In this document: in pieces, positions 23,652 to 33,482 of the stretch | Numbering within the stretch: position 1 is the stretch's first letter | How the letters are laid out: every line of letters starts with the position of its first letter | Assembly: GCF_022549695.1 (NCBI RefSeq) | Contig: NZ_JAKZGS010000016.1 | Coordinates: forward strand, 1-64,000 | Length of the DNA: 64,000 bases | Source of the DNA: Belliella calami | GTDB taxonomy: Bacteria > Bacteroidota > Bacteroidia > Cytophagales > Cyclobacteriaceae | Direction: 5' to 3' | Made by a program: the position numbers and the translations under genes | Notes under the pieces: model-generated | What the model was told of the DNA's origin: nothing | Databases searched by the model: none | Seen by the model: the letters and a program-made list of their open reading frames with translations, nothing else

Positions 23652-26639
23652 ATGAAGAAAACACTCGCATTGCTTTGGATGGCCATCACCGTTCAGCTGT
23701 CTTTTGCTCAGTCGGGCTTGTACCAAACAGGATCACAAAAAATTTTAGATGATAATTTCGAATTATTTGATAAGCAACTTTTTAGTGCATCTAAATATGA
23801 ATTTGAAGAACTTAAAAACAAAGATCTTTCGAAAAATGACGAGGTTTTTGTAGACTTTCATCATGCTATCTCTGCATTGAAGATTAACAATCCAGGAGCA
23901 TCAGATTTGGTATATAATTTTATCAGAAAACACCCTGATCATCCAAAAATCAATGAAGCTGCTCATATTTTGGGAAACTATTTTTTTGAAGGGAGAAACT
24001 ACAGAGAAGCTATTCCTGCATACCAAAAAGTAGATGTAGATAATATTTGGCCTGAACAAAGAGCTGAAGTGCTTTTCAAAATGGGCTACGCACAGTTTCA
24101 ACTTCAGGATTACAACAATGCATTGGTGAATTTCAATCTTGTAAAAAGAGAAAGGACAGAATATACACCTGATGCGAATTACTATGCGGGTTTTATCCAC
24201 ATGGAAAACAAACGATACGAAGAAGCAATTTCAAATTTTAAAGAGGCTGACAAATCAAATTTCTATTCTGGAAAAGTGCCCTACATGCTATCGGGAGTAT
24301 ATTACAGACAAGGACTTTATGACGACTTGATTGCTTATGCCGAACCAGTCTTGACAAACAGAAAAAATCTAGATAGAAAGGAAGAAATCCATCTTTATTT
24401 GGCTGAAGCTTATTTCGAAAAAAGAAATTTCCAAAAAGCGGGTCAGCAATATGATGAATTTGTAAATACCAGAAAAGGGACTTTGGAAAGACCACAAATC
24501 TACAAAGCTGGAGTAGCACAATATGAAGTTCAAAACTATCAGCGTGCAACAGATTATTTCAAAGTATCAGCAGTCGAAAATGATAAGATTGGACAGGTTT
24601 CAAGTTACTATCTCGGTCACTCTTACTTGAAATTGAATAACCCACAATTTGCTTCCACAAGTTTTAATGCTGCTTACAAAAGCGATGCAGATCCCAATAT
24701 AAAAGAGGAAGCTTTGATAAATTATGCCAAGGTTAATCTTGAAAAAGGGAGTTTTCAAGAAGCGGTTACTGGACTTGACTCTTATTTGGAGATTTATCCT
24801 AGAGGGCAATACGCTAAGGAAGCAGAAGATCTTTTGGCCGATGCATTGATCAATACCAGTAATTATTTGCGTGCTATTGAGCAGATTGAAAGAATGCCTA
24901 GCAAATCAACACGGATCAATGCTGCATACCAGAAAGTTTCTTTTTATCAAGGTATTGTTTATTATCGAGATAAAAGAAATGATCTCGCTACAGCCTATTT
25001 TGATAAGGCAATCAATACACCTGCTGACAAGGATTTGGTGAATCAGGCACTTTTTTGGAAAGCAGAGAATTACGCAGCTAGGGAAAATCTTCCAGAAGCA
25101 ATAAAGTCATATGAAAGACTACAAGCTCAAAGACCTCGATCAAATGACCCTTATTTGATCAAATCACACTATGGACTTGGTTATGCATATTTCAACTCCC
25201 AACAATATGTAAAGTCGGAAGCGCAGTTTAAGCTCTATACAGACAAGATCCAAAGAGCTGAAGACAAAGAAAACTACGATGATGCGATTATTAGATTGGG
25301 AGATACTTATTATGTTCAGAAAAAGTTTTCTGATGCTTTGAATACTTTCCAACGTGCCGTAAGGGAAGGCAATAACTACACTGATTATGCACATTTTAGA
25401 TCAGGAGTAGTCTATAATTTTCAAAACAATAATCAAGAAGCCATCAATCAATTGAATCGGGTGATAGATAATTTCCCTTCAAGCTTGTACTTGGAAGATG
25501 CAATCTTCCAAAAGGCTCAAATAAACATGGAGATGACTAGGTATGCTGAAGCAAAAAGCGGCTTTAGCAGATTAATCACATCAAGACCAAATAGCCAATT
25601 TATCCCATTTGCACTGGAAGGTAGGGCAATTGCAAGTTACTCTTTGCAGCAGTATGAGGAGACGATCAATGATTATAAGAAAATTCTCGAAAACCATCCC
25701 AATTCCACCAATTCTGAGTCTGCTTTGGTGGGTCTTCAGGAGGCCTTGGCTTTGCAAAACAGATCAGGGGAATTTTCCAACTATCTGTCTCGCTATAGAA
25801 ATGCAAATCCGGACAATAAAAGCTTGCAAAATGTGGAATTTGAAGCAGCGAAAAATCTTTTCTTCTCCAATTCTCACCAGCAATCAATCCGAGCTTTTGA
25901 AGAATATTTGAAAAACTATCCGCAATCCGCCAATAGGGCAGAAGCAATCTATTTTATTGGTGACGCTCATTCCAAACTAGGCAATCAGACTGAAGCTTTA
26001 AAATATTTCTATCAATTGGATGGCTTGAAAGAATCTCCACAAAGACTTAGAGCAGTACAAAGAATCGCTGCTTTGGAAGTAGAGAATAAAAATTATGTGA
26101 AGGCTCTACCTTACTTACGTGAATCTTCCAAAAGTGCTAGAAACAAACTGGAAGAATACGAAGCTTTCAAAGGTTTGATGGATTCGCATTATTATACCAA
26201 CAAATATGACTCGGCTGTATTCTATGCTGATAGGATTATCAATTTGGGAAATGTAATGGCTGATGCAATTCCTTCTGCAATGCTCTTGAAATCAAAGGCA
26301 TTTTTCCAAACTGGTAATGTAAATGCCGCAGAAGATGCTTTGATGACATTGATCAACGAATACAAGACGGTTCATGGAGCTGAAGGACTTTATCTTCTTG
26401 CAGAGAGTTACAATAAGAAGAAAAATTTCAATCAATCTAACGACGCAATTTTCGATTTCGCAGCACCATTTTCCGCCCATGCATATTGGTATGGCAAATG
26501 CTTTATTCTTCTTTCGGACAATTACCTTGCACTTGGTGAAGATTTCCAAGCCAAAGCTACTTTGGAATCGGTCGTAGAGCAGGCTCAAGATGAAGGAATC
26601 AAAAAATTGGCTCAAGAAAAATTAGCTCAAATCAAATAA
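23652..26639 (+). CDS. Large periplasmic TPR protein
   Basis: This 995-residue protein has signal peptide LLWMAITVQLSFAQ (cleavage near 20). At least 15 TPR or Sel1-like units fill the rest, for example AAHILGNYFFEGRNYREAIPA, YYAGFIHMENKRYEEAI, FLYLAEAYFEKRNFQKA-type blocks and SEAQFKLYTDK near the centre. The architecture is that of YbgF/CpoB/BamD-like scaffold proteins in the envelope. It is immediately followed by an outer membrane barrel, SPOR, ExbB, ExbD and TonB genes, so it may be the periplasmic scaffold of an energized outer-membrane machine. The specific function is not established. Confidence 0.87.
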   Translation: MKKTLALLWMAITVQLSFAQSGLYQTGSQKILDDNFELFDKQLFSASKYEFEELKNKDLSKNDEVFVDFHHAISALKINNPGASDLVYNFIRKHPDHPKINEAAHILGNYFFEGRNYREAIPAYQKVDVDNIWPEQRAEVLFKMGYAQFQLQDYNNALVNFNLVKRERTEYTPDANYYAGFIHMENKRYEEAISNFKEADKSNFYSGKVPYMLSGVYYRQGLYDDLIAYAEPVLTNRKNLDRKEEIHLYLAEAYFEKRNFQKAGQQYDEFVNTRKGTLERPQIYKAGVAQYEVQNYQRATDYFKVSAVENDKIGQVSSYYLGHSYLKLNNPQFASTSFNAAYKSDADPNIKEEALINYAKVNLEKGSFQEAVTGLDSYLEIYPRGQYAKEAEDLLADALINTSNYLRAIEQIERMPSKSTRINAAYQKVSFYQGIVYYRDKRNDLATAYFDKAINTPADKDLVNQALFWKAENYAARENLPEAIKSYERLQAQRPRSNDPYLIKSHYGLGYAYFNSQQYVKSEAQFKLYTDKIQRAEDKENYDDAIIRLGDTYYVQKKFSDALNTFQRAVREGNNYTDYAHFRSGVVYNFQNNNQEAINQLNRVIDNFPSSLYLEDAIFQKAQINMEMTRYAEAKSGFSRLITSRPNSQFIPFALEGRAIASYSLQQYEETINDYKKILENHPNSTNSESALVGLQEALALQNRSGEFSNYLSRYRNANPDNKSLQNVEFEAAKNLFFSNSHQQSIRAFEEYLKNYPQSANRAEAIYFIGDAHSKLGNQTEALKYFYQLDGLKESPQRLRAVQRIAALEVENKNYVKALPYLRESSKSARNKLEEYEAFKGLMDSHYYTNKYDSAVFYADRIINLGNVMADAIPSAMLLKSKAFFQTGNVNAAEDALMTLINEYKTVHGAEGLYLLAESYNKKKNFNQSNDAIFDFAAPFSAHAYWYGKCFILLSDNYLALGEDFQAKATLESVVEQAQDEGIKKLAQEKLAQIK

Positions 26640-26665
26640 AATCCGAGAATTATATTTAAATAGTT

Positions 26666-28330
26666 ATGAATAAGAATTTGATTTTCAGATATATATTTAT
26701 TGTATCTTTCTCCGGATTGTCTTTGCCTAACTTTGCCCAGCAAAGAGGTGAGGTGCAAGATCAAGAGTTCGTGATAAGAAAGGACAGGGTTTTGACAGTG
26801 CCTGTTCAGCCTAGGAATTTTGAAAGAATCCCTGTATTGCCAACCCCTAAGAGCACAGCAAACTTCAATTATTTGGTCAAACCATTCTTCTTGAACTTAC
26901 CTCCATTGGAGATTGCACCAGAAGCTTCCCTTAAACAATTCCCGAGGACGAATGAAGAGTTGTTTCCAGGTTTTGTACGTGTAGGATATGGAAATTATGC
27001 TTCTCCAATTTTAGAAGCTAGGTATAATCTATGGGAAGATGGTGATTATAATATAGGTGCAAAAATTAAACATGAGGGTTTTTACACCGGCCCAGTAGGT
27101 GGAAAAAATTCTGCTGAGAACCACACCAATGTAGGCTTAGATGGGACTTTATTCAAAGATTACTTTGAGTTGTACGGCCATGTAGATTACATAAGGGATT
27201 TATACAATTTCTATGGATATGATCCGGAAAATGTGAATTTACAGGAATTTGTTACTCCCCAAAATATATTCAACACCTTCAAAATCAAAGCAGGTATTTC
27301 AAATTTGGAAAAGATGTCTGATTTGAATTATGATGCAAATCTAAACGTGAGACTTTTTAATGATAGTTTCATGGCAGTTGAAAATGAAATTGGAATTAAT
27401 GGTCGAGCGGATTTTTGGTACAATGAAAACCTCAGAACGGCGGTTGATGCGAATTTATCCTTGACTACACCTTCTGATGAGTTTTATGCAGACATCAACA
27501 GAAACTATTTCAAAATCAAGCCTTATGTGGAATATAGGAGACAGGGATTGAGTATATTGGCAGGTGCAAATATTGTATTTGAAAACGACATCACAACGAA
27601 TAAGAAATCAGACTTCCACATATTTCCGGCAATTTCAGGAAGCTATATGTTAAATGAAGCTTTTGGGATTTATGCAGGGGTGGAAGGTGATGTGAATAGA
27701 AAGACTTACTATGATTTTGTAATGGAAAATCCATTTTTGGGCCCAAGTGATGAGCTGCTGAATACTATTCAGAATTTTGTGGCTAGCGCTGGAGTAAAAG
27801 GAACCATCAATGCTGAGTTTACTTATGAAGCAGGAGTGAATGTTGGTAAATATGCCAACATGCATTTTTTCACAACCGCTCCAAGTGATAGTTTGAGATT
27901 CAATTTGGTATATGATACTGACACCAGAGTAATAAATTATACAGCCAGTGTAGGTTGGGAATACCAGGATTGGTACAAGCTGACTGGGTCTGTCAATTAT
28001 TATCAATATACTCTGAATGATTTGTCTGCAGCTTTTCACAGACCAGAATGGGAGTTGATTTTGGGAAACACATTCAAGCCAACAGAAAAATTCCTGATCA
28101 ATGCAAACATCAATGCAATGGGAGGAATTGTCGCTTACAAACCTACATTGGATGTGACTGAAACATTACCGACAATATTTGATTTGAACGTAAAACTTGA
28201 CTATAAAATCAACAATCAAGTATCTGTATTTGCGGTCGGTAACAACTTGCTTAATCAATCAAATCAAAGATTTTTGAATTATCCTGTGAGAGGAATTCAG
28301 GGAATTGGAGGTTTGACAATTAAGTTTTAA
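26666..28330 (+). CDS. Outer membrane beta-barrel protein, TonB-dependent receptor-like
   Basis: This 554-residue protein has a signal peptide ending near LPNFAQQ (about 25). After a proline-rich linker (VLPTPKSTANFNYLVKPF) it consists of beta strands with alternating aromatic residues, ending VFAVGNNLLNQSNQRFLNYP and GIQGIGGLTIKF, the closing of TonB-dependent receptor barrels. No plug domain is seen, so it is either a plugless member or a specialised porin. The 26-nt spacing to the TPR gene and the downstream Ton genes suggest a functional unit. Confidence 0.8.
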   Translation: MNKNLIFRYIFIVSFSGLSLPNFAQQRGEVQDQEFVIRKDRVLTVPVQPRNFERIPVLPTPKSTANFNYLVKPFFLNLPPLEIAPEASLKQFPRTNEELFPGFVRVGYGNYASPILEARYNLWEDGDYNIGAKIKHEGFYTGPVGGKNSAENHTNVGLDGTLFKDYFELYGHVDYIRDLYNFYGYDPENVNLQEFVTPQNIFNTFKIKAGISNLEKMSDLNYDANLNVRLFNDSFMAVENEIGINGRADFWYNENLRTAVDANLSLTTPSDEFYADINRNYFKIKPYVEYRRQGLSILAGANIVFENDITTNKKSDFHIFPAISGSYMLNEAFGIYAGVEGDVNRKTYYDFVMENPFLGPSDELLNTIQNFVASAGVKGTINAEFTYEAGVNVGKYANMHFFTTAPSDSLRFNLVYDTDTRVINYTASVGWEYQDWYKLTGSVNYYQYTLNDLSAAFHRPEWELILGNTFKPTEKFLINANINAMGGIVAYKPTLDVTETLPTIFDLNVKLDYKINNQVSVFAVGNNLLNQSNQRFLNYPVRGIQGIGGLTIKF

Positions 28331-28422
28331 ATATATTAAGTGAATCCTTGGATTCTATAATTTGCGAATTGAACCAATTGTCTTAGTTTCGTAGATTGAA
28401 CCAGAAAAAGAATTGATGTCCA

Positions 28423-29196
28423 ATGAAGGAAAATAAAAACAACATAGATAATCAAGACCAAGATTATGGTTTTCCTTTTGTGGAATTAGTGCCGCTCAAT
28501 GACTTTACAGCAGATCTTGTAGAAGGTATTGAGATCGAAGAAAATGTAGAGACACCAGAAGAAGTTGAAAGTCAGGTGATACTTACTGATTTGATCGCTA
28601 GTACAAACAATGAAGAAAAACCAGCTGCACAAATAATTGAAGCGAAGAACCGATTTAATGATCCCAAAAGTGAAGAGAAGAAAAAATCGGCAACTCCATT
28701 GATACTGGGGCTTATTTTATTGTTGTTTGCTGTTTTGGGTAGTATGGCTTATTTCTTGTACTATGTGCCAAATGCTGATAAAGATAAAACTTCCGATGCT
28801 ATAGAATCCACCCAAACCCAAGAAGAAACTCCAAGTATAGTATCAGAAGAATTAACTGCAAATGATATAATTGAGGAAGAGGTTGTGGAAGTTGAGTTAG
28901 AGGAAGAAGAAATAGCTGTAACTAGCTCTGAACCTGAGCTGACAATCATCAATAGCAGAGAGGCAAATCCAAGATACTTTATTGTGGTGGGGAGTGTAGT
29001 CGCAGAGAGATATGCAAGAGAAGAAGTAAAGCAGTATCTGGAAAAAGGATATAATTCCTGGATCATTTTCCCTTATGGAGATATCAAAAATTACCGTATT
29101 GCCGTTGGTAAGTTTGACAATATAGAAACGGCCACCGAAGCTTGGGAAAAAGCAAAAGGTGAATTTGGAGATGCAATTTGGATTTTGAAATATTAA
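28423..29196 (+). CDS. SPOR domain membrane protein
   Basis: This 257-residue bitopic protein has an acidic cytoplasmic N-terminus (1-88), a transmembrane helix at about 90-115 (LILGLILLLFAVLGSMAYFL), an acidic periplasmic linker rich in Glu (130-175) and a SPOR domain at about 183-257 (RYFIVVGSVVAERYAREEVK, YRIAVGKFDNIETATEAWEK). SPOR domains bind denuded peptidoglycan at division septa. The next gene, exbB, starts 1 nt after the stop, so the SPOR protein is co-expressed with the Ton motor. Confidence 0.9.
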   Translation: MKENKNNIDNQDQDYGFPFVELVPLNDFTADLVEGIEIEENVETPEEVESQVILTDLIASTNNEEKPAAQIIEAKNRFNDPKSEEKKKSATPLILGLILLLFAVLGSMAYFLYYVPNADKDKTSDAIESTQTQEETPSIVSEELTANDIIEEEVVEVELEEEEIAVTSSEPELTIINSREANPRYFIVVGSVVAERYAREEVKQYLEKGYNSWIIFPYGDIKNYRIAVGKFDNIETATEAWEKAKGEFGDAIWILKY

Positions 29197-29197
29197 T

Positions 29198-29890
29198 ATG
29201 ATTCTACTACAAACACTTTCTACTGACAACAACATGATGGTAGATAGTCTGGCAATTATGGACGCTGGAAACGGAGACATTGGTCTTCTAGATTTATTGA
29301 TCAAAGGCGGATACATGATGATCCCGCTGTATGCTTTGTTTGTTTTGGCTATTTTCATCTTTGTCGAGCGGATCATTACGCTCAGGAAAGCTGAAAAATC
29401 CCCAAAACATCTGATGGATCAAATCAAAATCCTAGTCCAGGGCGGACAAGTTGAAAAAGCTAAAATTCTTTGTCAAGGTGAAACTAGCCCTGTTGCGAAT
29501 ATGATTGCCAAAGGCTTGGAAAGAATAGGCAGTCCTTTGAAAAACATTGAAGTGGCTATAGAGAATGTAGGTAAAATAGAAATCTATAAACTTGAAAAGA
29601 ACCTTAATCTGTTAGCTACTGTTTCAGGAGCAGCGCCAATGATTGGGTTTCTGGGTACAGTTGCTGGTATGATTCGCGCGTTTATTGGAGTAGCCCAAGA
29701 AGAAGGAATGGTATCGCCAAAGTTACTTTCTACAGGTATCTACGAGGCGATGATCACTACTGCAGCTGGTTTGGTTGTAGGTATCATTGCATATTTGGGT
29801 TACAATTTCCTTGTCTCCCGAGTATCAAAACTAGTTCACAACATGGAGTATACCTCCATTGAGTTTATGGATATTTTACAAGATAAATAA
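29198..29890 (+). CDS. exbB: MotA/TolQ/ExbB proton channel protein
   Basis: This 230-residue protein has three transmembrane helices: about 33-53 (GGYMMIPLYALFVLAIFIFVE), 140-160 (ATVSGAAPMIGFLGTVAGMI) and 180-205 (IYEAMITTAAGLVVGIIAYL). The block APMIGFLGTVAGMIRAF is the ExbB/TolQ signature. It forms the proton channel of the Ton or Tol motor with ExbD. The first 15 residues are unusual for the family, and Met14 or Met15 (bases 29237 or 29240) could be the true start. Confidence 0.92.
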   Translation: MILLQTLSTDNNMMVDSLAIMDAGNGDIGLLDLLIKGGYMMIPLYALFVLAIFIFVERIITLRKAEKSPKHLMDQIKILVQGGQVEKAKILCQGETSPVANMIAKGLERIGSPLKNIEVAIENVGKIEIYKLEKNLNLLATVSGAAPMIGFLGTVAGMIRAFIGVAQEEGMVSPKLLSTGIYEAMITTAAGLVVGIIAYLGYNFLVSRVSKLVHNMEYTSIEFMDILQDK

Positions 29891-29892
29891 GG

Positions 29893-30285
29893 ATGGCACT
29901 ACAATCAAAACACAAAGTAGAATCATCATTTAGCATGTCTTCAATGACAGATATTATTTTCTTGTTATTGATTTTCTTTATGTTGACTTCATCGTTTATC
30001 ACTCCATCAGGTTTGCCTGTCAATCTGCCTTCTAGTGAAGCATCGGATATTGTAATGCAGGAAGTTACAGTTACTATAACCAAAGACCTTCGGTTTTCTG
30101 TTAATGATAAAGTATTAGATAGAGAAGCTATCAAAGGTGAATTGACTAATTTATTGAAAGAAAAGAAAGGTCAGGTCGTTCTACATATAGATAAGGAAGT
30201 TCCTGTCGAGTATTTGGTAGAAATAGGAGGTATTGCTGCCGGCCTAGAAGCGAATGTTTCCATAGCCACTAAACCATACAAATAG
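29893..30285 (+). CDS. exbD: ExbD/TolR biopolymer transport protein
   Basis: This 130-residue protein has one transmembrane helix at about 15-37 (SMTDIIFLLLIFFMLTSSF) with the conserved Asp at 18 that carries protons in ExbD/TolR, then a periplasmic domain (about 45-130; FSVNDKVLDREAIKGEL, VVLHIDKEVPVEYLVEI). It follows exbB after 2 nt and is followed by tonB after 2 nt. Confidence 0.94.
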   Translation: MALQSKHKVESSFSMSSMTDIIFLLLIFFMLTSSFITPSGLPVNLPSSEASDIVMQEVTVTITKDLRFSVNDKVLDREAIKGELTNLLKEKKGQVVLHIDKEVPVEYLVEIGGIAAGLEANVSIATKPYK

Positions 30286-30287
30286 AA

Positions 30288-31241
30288 ATGCAAGTTTGGG
30301 AAGAAAATGAAGAAGAAGCAGATAGCAAGCGCAAAGCTTGGATCATTACCATCGTTGTAAACGTGCTGGTACTGCTATTCATTTATTTCATGGTGGTTTG
30401 GAGACAACCTATCCCACCTTTACCTCAATATGGTTTGGAGTTGAATCTAGGTTTTTCTGACTTTGGAAGTGGAAATACACAAACACTTTCTCAGCCGAAT
30501 GATGTAAAATCTGAAGTGACTACACCACCAGCACCGGGAGAAGTATCTTCAACTCCAACAGAACGCGCTACACCAGTTGCACAGCCTTCTGAAGCTGCTA
30601 AACCATCTACACCATCGAAATCGACTCTAGAAGCTAAATCAAAAACTGCTAGTCCTCTCAAAGGTGCTGAGAAAACTACACCAGTTACCAAAGAATCAAC
30701 TCCAGTCAAAAAAGAAGCTACTTCAGTAACCCAACCAGCAAAGGCAGAGGCAGAAAAAACTACCCCAAAAGCTGTAGAACAACCTAAAGTTGACCAAAGA
30801 GCTTTGATGGGTGCTGGTGGTACTTCAGGAACAGGAAATCAGGCTGCAACAGGAAGTGCCCAAGGTTCTTCTGAAAAGTCTGGTGATGAAGGTAAACCTA
30901 CTGGTACTGTAGATGGTCGGTCTTTGATGGGGTCAGGTACAGGACCAGGTGTAGCTGGACCAGGTGCTGGATACAATCTGGACCTTGCAGGATGGGATTT
31001 TGCATCAAAACCAAATATTAGAGATAATGTCTCTTCAAGAAATGGAAGGATAGTTTTTAAGATCACGGTAGATGATTCAGGGAAAATAGTGCAGGCTATT
31101 CCATTGGAATATAATGTTTCAAATGAGGTACTCGCTTATTACAGAACAGTCGTAAATCAAGTTTCCTTCAAACGTCAGAGTGGAAATCGAACTGCTGATT
31201 ATTCTTCTGGGAAAATTACTTTTATCATCAAAGTAGATTAA
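30288..31241 (+). CDS. tonB: TonB-like energy transducer
   Basis: This 317-residue protein has a cytoplasmic start, a transmembrane helix at about 18-40 (AWIITIVVNVLVLLFIYFMVVW in outline) and a long low-complexity periplasmic spacer rich in Pro, Thr, Lys and Ala (60-165), then Gly-rich (RALMGAGGTSGTG, RSLMGSGTGPG). The C-terminal domain (about 240-317, ISVFKITVDDSGKI-like VFKITVDDSGKIVQ and KITFIIKVD) is TonB-like but divergent. The order exbB-exbD-tonB supports the role of linking the proton channel to outer-membrane barrels. Confidence 0.85.
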   Translation: MQVWEENEEEADSKRKAWIITIVVNVLVLLFIYFMVVWRQPIPPLPQYGLELNLGFSDFGSGNTQTLSQPNDVKSEVTTPPAPGEVSSTPTERATPVAQPSEAAKPSTPSKSTLEAKSKTASPLKGAEKTTPVTKESTPVKKEATSVTQPAKAEAEKTTPKAVEQPKVDQRALMGAGGTSGTGNQAATGSAQGSSEKSGDEGKPTGTVDGRSLMGSGTGPGVAGPGAGYNLDLAGWDFASKPNIRDNVSSRNGRIVFKITVDDSGKIVQAIPLEYNVSNEVLAYYRTVVNQVSFKRQSGNRTADYSSGKITFIIKVD

Positions 31242-31249
31242 TTTTGGGT

Positions 31250-32542
31250 ATGAATTATTCGCAAACATTGGACTATATGTTCAATGCACTACCCATGTTC
31301 CAAAGAATTGGTGCAGCAGCATTCAAAAAAGACCTTAGCAATACCATTTCCCTTTGCAACCATCTCGGTAATCCTGAATCCAAATTCAAGAGTATCCATG
31401 TAGCTGGGACAAATGGGAAAGGTAGTACATCACATTCCCTGTGCTCGATTCTGATGGAAGCAGGATATAAAGTAGGATTGTACACATCTCCACATCTCAA
31501 ATCATTTACTGAAAGAATAAAAATCAACGGAAAAGATATTCCGGAAGGATCAGTCGTAGAATTTATAAATCAAAATAAGCCCTTTTTAGACGAATTGAAG
31601 CCAAGTTTTTTTGAAATGACCGTTGGGATGGCTTTTTGGTTTTTTGCACAAGAGGAAGTTGATATCGCGGTAATTGAAGTTGGAATGGGAGGTAGATTTG
31701 ACAGTACAAATGTGATAGTTCCAGAAGTCTCTGTAATTACAAACATTGGTTTTGACCATGTTCAGTTCTTGGGTAATACGCTAGAGGCTATAGCGGGAGA
31801 AAAGGCAGGGATCATCAAAAAAAATGTTCCTGTAGTCATCAGTCAGAGGCAATCGGAAACAACCGACGTATTTGAAATTAAAGCCAAAGAAAATTATTCT
31901 GAAATTTACTTTGCTGAAGACACTTATTGTATAGAAAAAATTGGGGTTACTCCAGATTTGGAAGAAACTGTCTATAGAGTAGGGAAAGGTTCTGATACTT
32001 TTAGATTGAATCTAGATTTGATGGGAAACTATCAGCAAAAGAACCTAGGTGGAATTTTGAAAACCATCGATGTGCTTATTGCAAAAGGATACAATATCCA
32101 CTTTTCGGATATTGAAATGGGAATTTCACAAGTTGTCAAAAACACAGGGCTAAAAGGGAGGTGGCAGACAATTTCCGATTCTCCAAAAGTCATCTGTGAC
32201 ACAGGACACAATGAAGAAGGTATAAAGTTTATTATCGATCAGATCAATCAAACTAAACACAATCAGCTATTTATGGTTATTGGAATGGTGAGTGATAAGG
32301 ATGTATCAAAAGTTTTGTCAGTACTTCCCAAAGATGCATATTACTATTTTGTACAAGCAAATATACCAAGGGCGATGAAAGCAAATGATCTTTTCAATCT
32401 AGCTATCGTGGAAGGATTGAATGGTGAAGTAATGGAAGATGTGAATGAAGCTATTTCTACTGCTAAGAAAAAGGCAGACAAAGATGATTTAATATTTGTT
32501 GGAGGTAGTACCTTTGTGGTTGCAGAAATTAATGAGTTATAA
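31250..32542 (+). CDS. folC: Folylpolyglutamate synthase / dihydrofolate synthase
   Basis: This 430-residue Mur-ligase-family enzyme attaches glutamate to dihydropteroate and to folates. Motifs are HVAGTNGKGSTSHSL (P-loop), GLYTSPHLKSFTERIKING, the VGMGGRFDSTNV block and ITNIGFDHVQFLGNTLEAIAGEKAGI, with ICDTGHNEEGI in the C-terminal domain. The ATG at 31250 is chosen over an in-frame TTG at 31244 that would lie only 2 nt past tonB. It is followed after 2 nt by trmB. It is a housekeeping gene in the envelope operon. Confidence 0.95.
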   Translation: MNYSQTLDYMFNALPMFQRIGAAAFKKDLSNTISLCNHLGNPESKFKSIHVAGTNGKGSTSHSLCSILMEAGYKVGLYTSPHLKSFTERIKINGKDIPEGSVVEFINQNKPFLDELKPSFFEMTVGMAFWFFAQEEVDIAVIEVGMGGRFDSTNVIVPEVSVITNIGFDHVQFLGNTLEAIAGEKAGIIKKNVPVVISQRQSETTDVFEIKAKENYSEIYFAEDTYCIEKIGVTPDLEETVYRVGKGSDTFRLNLDLMGNYQQKNLGGILKTIDVLIAKGYNIHFSDIEMGISQVVKNTGLKGRWQTISDSPKVICDTGHNEEGIKFIIDQINQTKHNQLFMVIGMVSDKDVSKVLSVLPKDAYYYFVQANIPRAMKANDLFNLAIVEGLNGEVMEDVNEAISTAKKKADKDDLIFVGGSTFVVAEINEL

Positions 32543-32544
32543 AA

Positions 32545-33204
32545 ATGGGTAGGAACAAGCTACAAAGATTTAAGGAGAACGAAGAAAACAGAAATGTTGT
32601 TCAAGATGGTAAGGAGATTTTTAAAAGTATAAAAGGAAATTGGAATAAGCTTCAATTTGAGAATTCACAACCTTTGGTAGTCGAGTTAGCTTGTGGAAGG
32701 GGAGAGTTTACGGTAGGATTGGCAAGAGAATATCCAGAACAGAATTTTATTGGTGTTGACATCAAAGGATCCAGAATCTGGAAGGGGAGTAAAATCGCAA
32801 TTGCTGAAGGATTGGAAAATGTTGCATTCCTGAGAACCCAAATCCAGTTGCTTGAAGAATTTTTCGAGGAGGGCGAAATCTCTGAGCTTTGGATTACATT
32901 CCCTGATCCATTTCCTCGGGATGGAGATGAAAAGAGAAGACTAACCAGCCCTAGGTATTTGGATATGTACAAGCCAATGATCAAAGAAGGGGGGATTGTA
33001 AATTTCAAAACAGACAATACAGGATTGTTTGACTATACTTTGGAAGTGGTATCGGAACGCAGTGATTGTGAAATATTAGCCCATACCCATGATTTTTACC
33101 AATCCGAATTCAAAGATGATCATCATGGCATCAAAACTCGCTATGAAGGGATCTTTAGCGAAAAAGGGGAGAAGATCAAGTATTTAAAGTTTCGTTTCCA
33201 ATAG
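32545..33204 (+). CDS. trmB: tRNA (guanine-N7-)-methyltransferase
   Basis: This 219-residue SAM-dependent methyltransferase makes m7G46 in tRNA. Motifs are VELACGRGEFTVGLA (SAM site), NFIGVDIKGSRIWKGSKIA, and WITFPDPFPRDGDEKRRLTSP with the Asp and Arg typical of TrmB, then GGIVNFKTDNTGLFDYTLEV. Length and spacing (2 nt from folC) are normal. It is the last gene of the rightward operon. Confidence 0.96.
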   Translation: MGRNKLQRFKENEENRNVVQDGKEIFKSIKGNWNKLQFENSQPLVVELACGRGEFTVGLAREYPEQNFIGVDIKGSRIWKGSKIAIAEGLENVAFLRTQIQLLEEFFEEGEISELWITFPDPFPRDGDEKRRLTSPRYLDMYKPMIKEGGIVNFKTDNTGLFDYTLEVVSERSDCEILAHTHDFYQSEFKDDHHGIKTRYEGIFSEKGEKIKYLKFRFQ

Positions 33205-33403
33205 AACTTATCCTGTTATAAAGCCCCGAAATATAAGATGATTCTCAGGATCTCGGAGTAAGGGTGTTTATAGTCATTTTACATTGTTTATGCGGAATAA
33301 CTTATATGGTTCAATGACTATCTTCTTACTTACCGAAAGGCAAACAATAGATTGTTGGATGAATGATTATACATTCGGATGCTAACTTTTGTCAGTTTAC
33401 CAG

Positions 33404-33446
33404 TATCCGCAATGTTGCAACTTCAAAAGCTACAACATTGCAGATA
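33404..33446. terminator. Inverted repeat between convergent trmB and kinase genes
   Basis: Arms 33409-33417 (GCAATGTTG) and 33433-33441 (CAACATTGC) are perfect. After one mismatch the stem extends by TATC (33404-33407) and GATA (33443-33446). A short T-rich stretch follows at 33458-33465 on the plus strand. It is probably a bidirectional terminator. The remainder of 33205-33482 shows nothing else. Confidence 0.55.
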
Positions 33447-33482
33447 CTCCTATTAAGTTTTTTTATGGGAAAAGTCTTGTAA

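Noticed and set aside
30491-31066. Antisense ORFs within the tonB gene
   Set aside because: They mirror the low-complexity Pro/Thr/Gly spacer of TonB and have no independent support.
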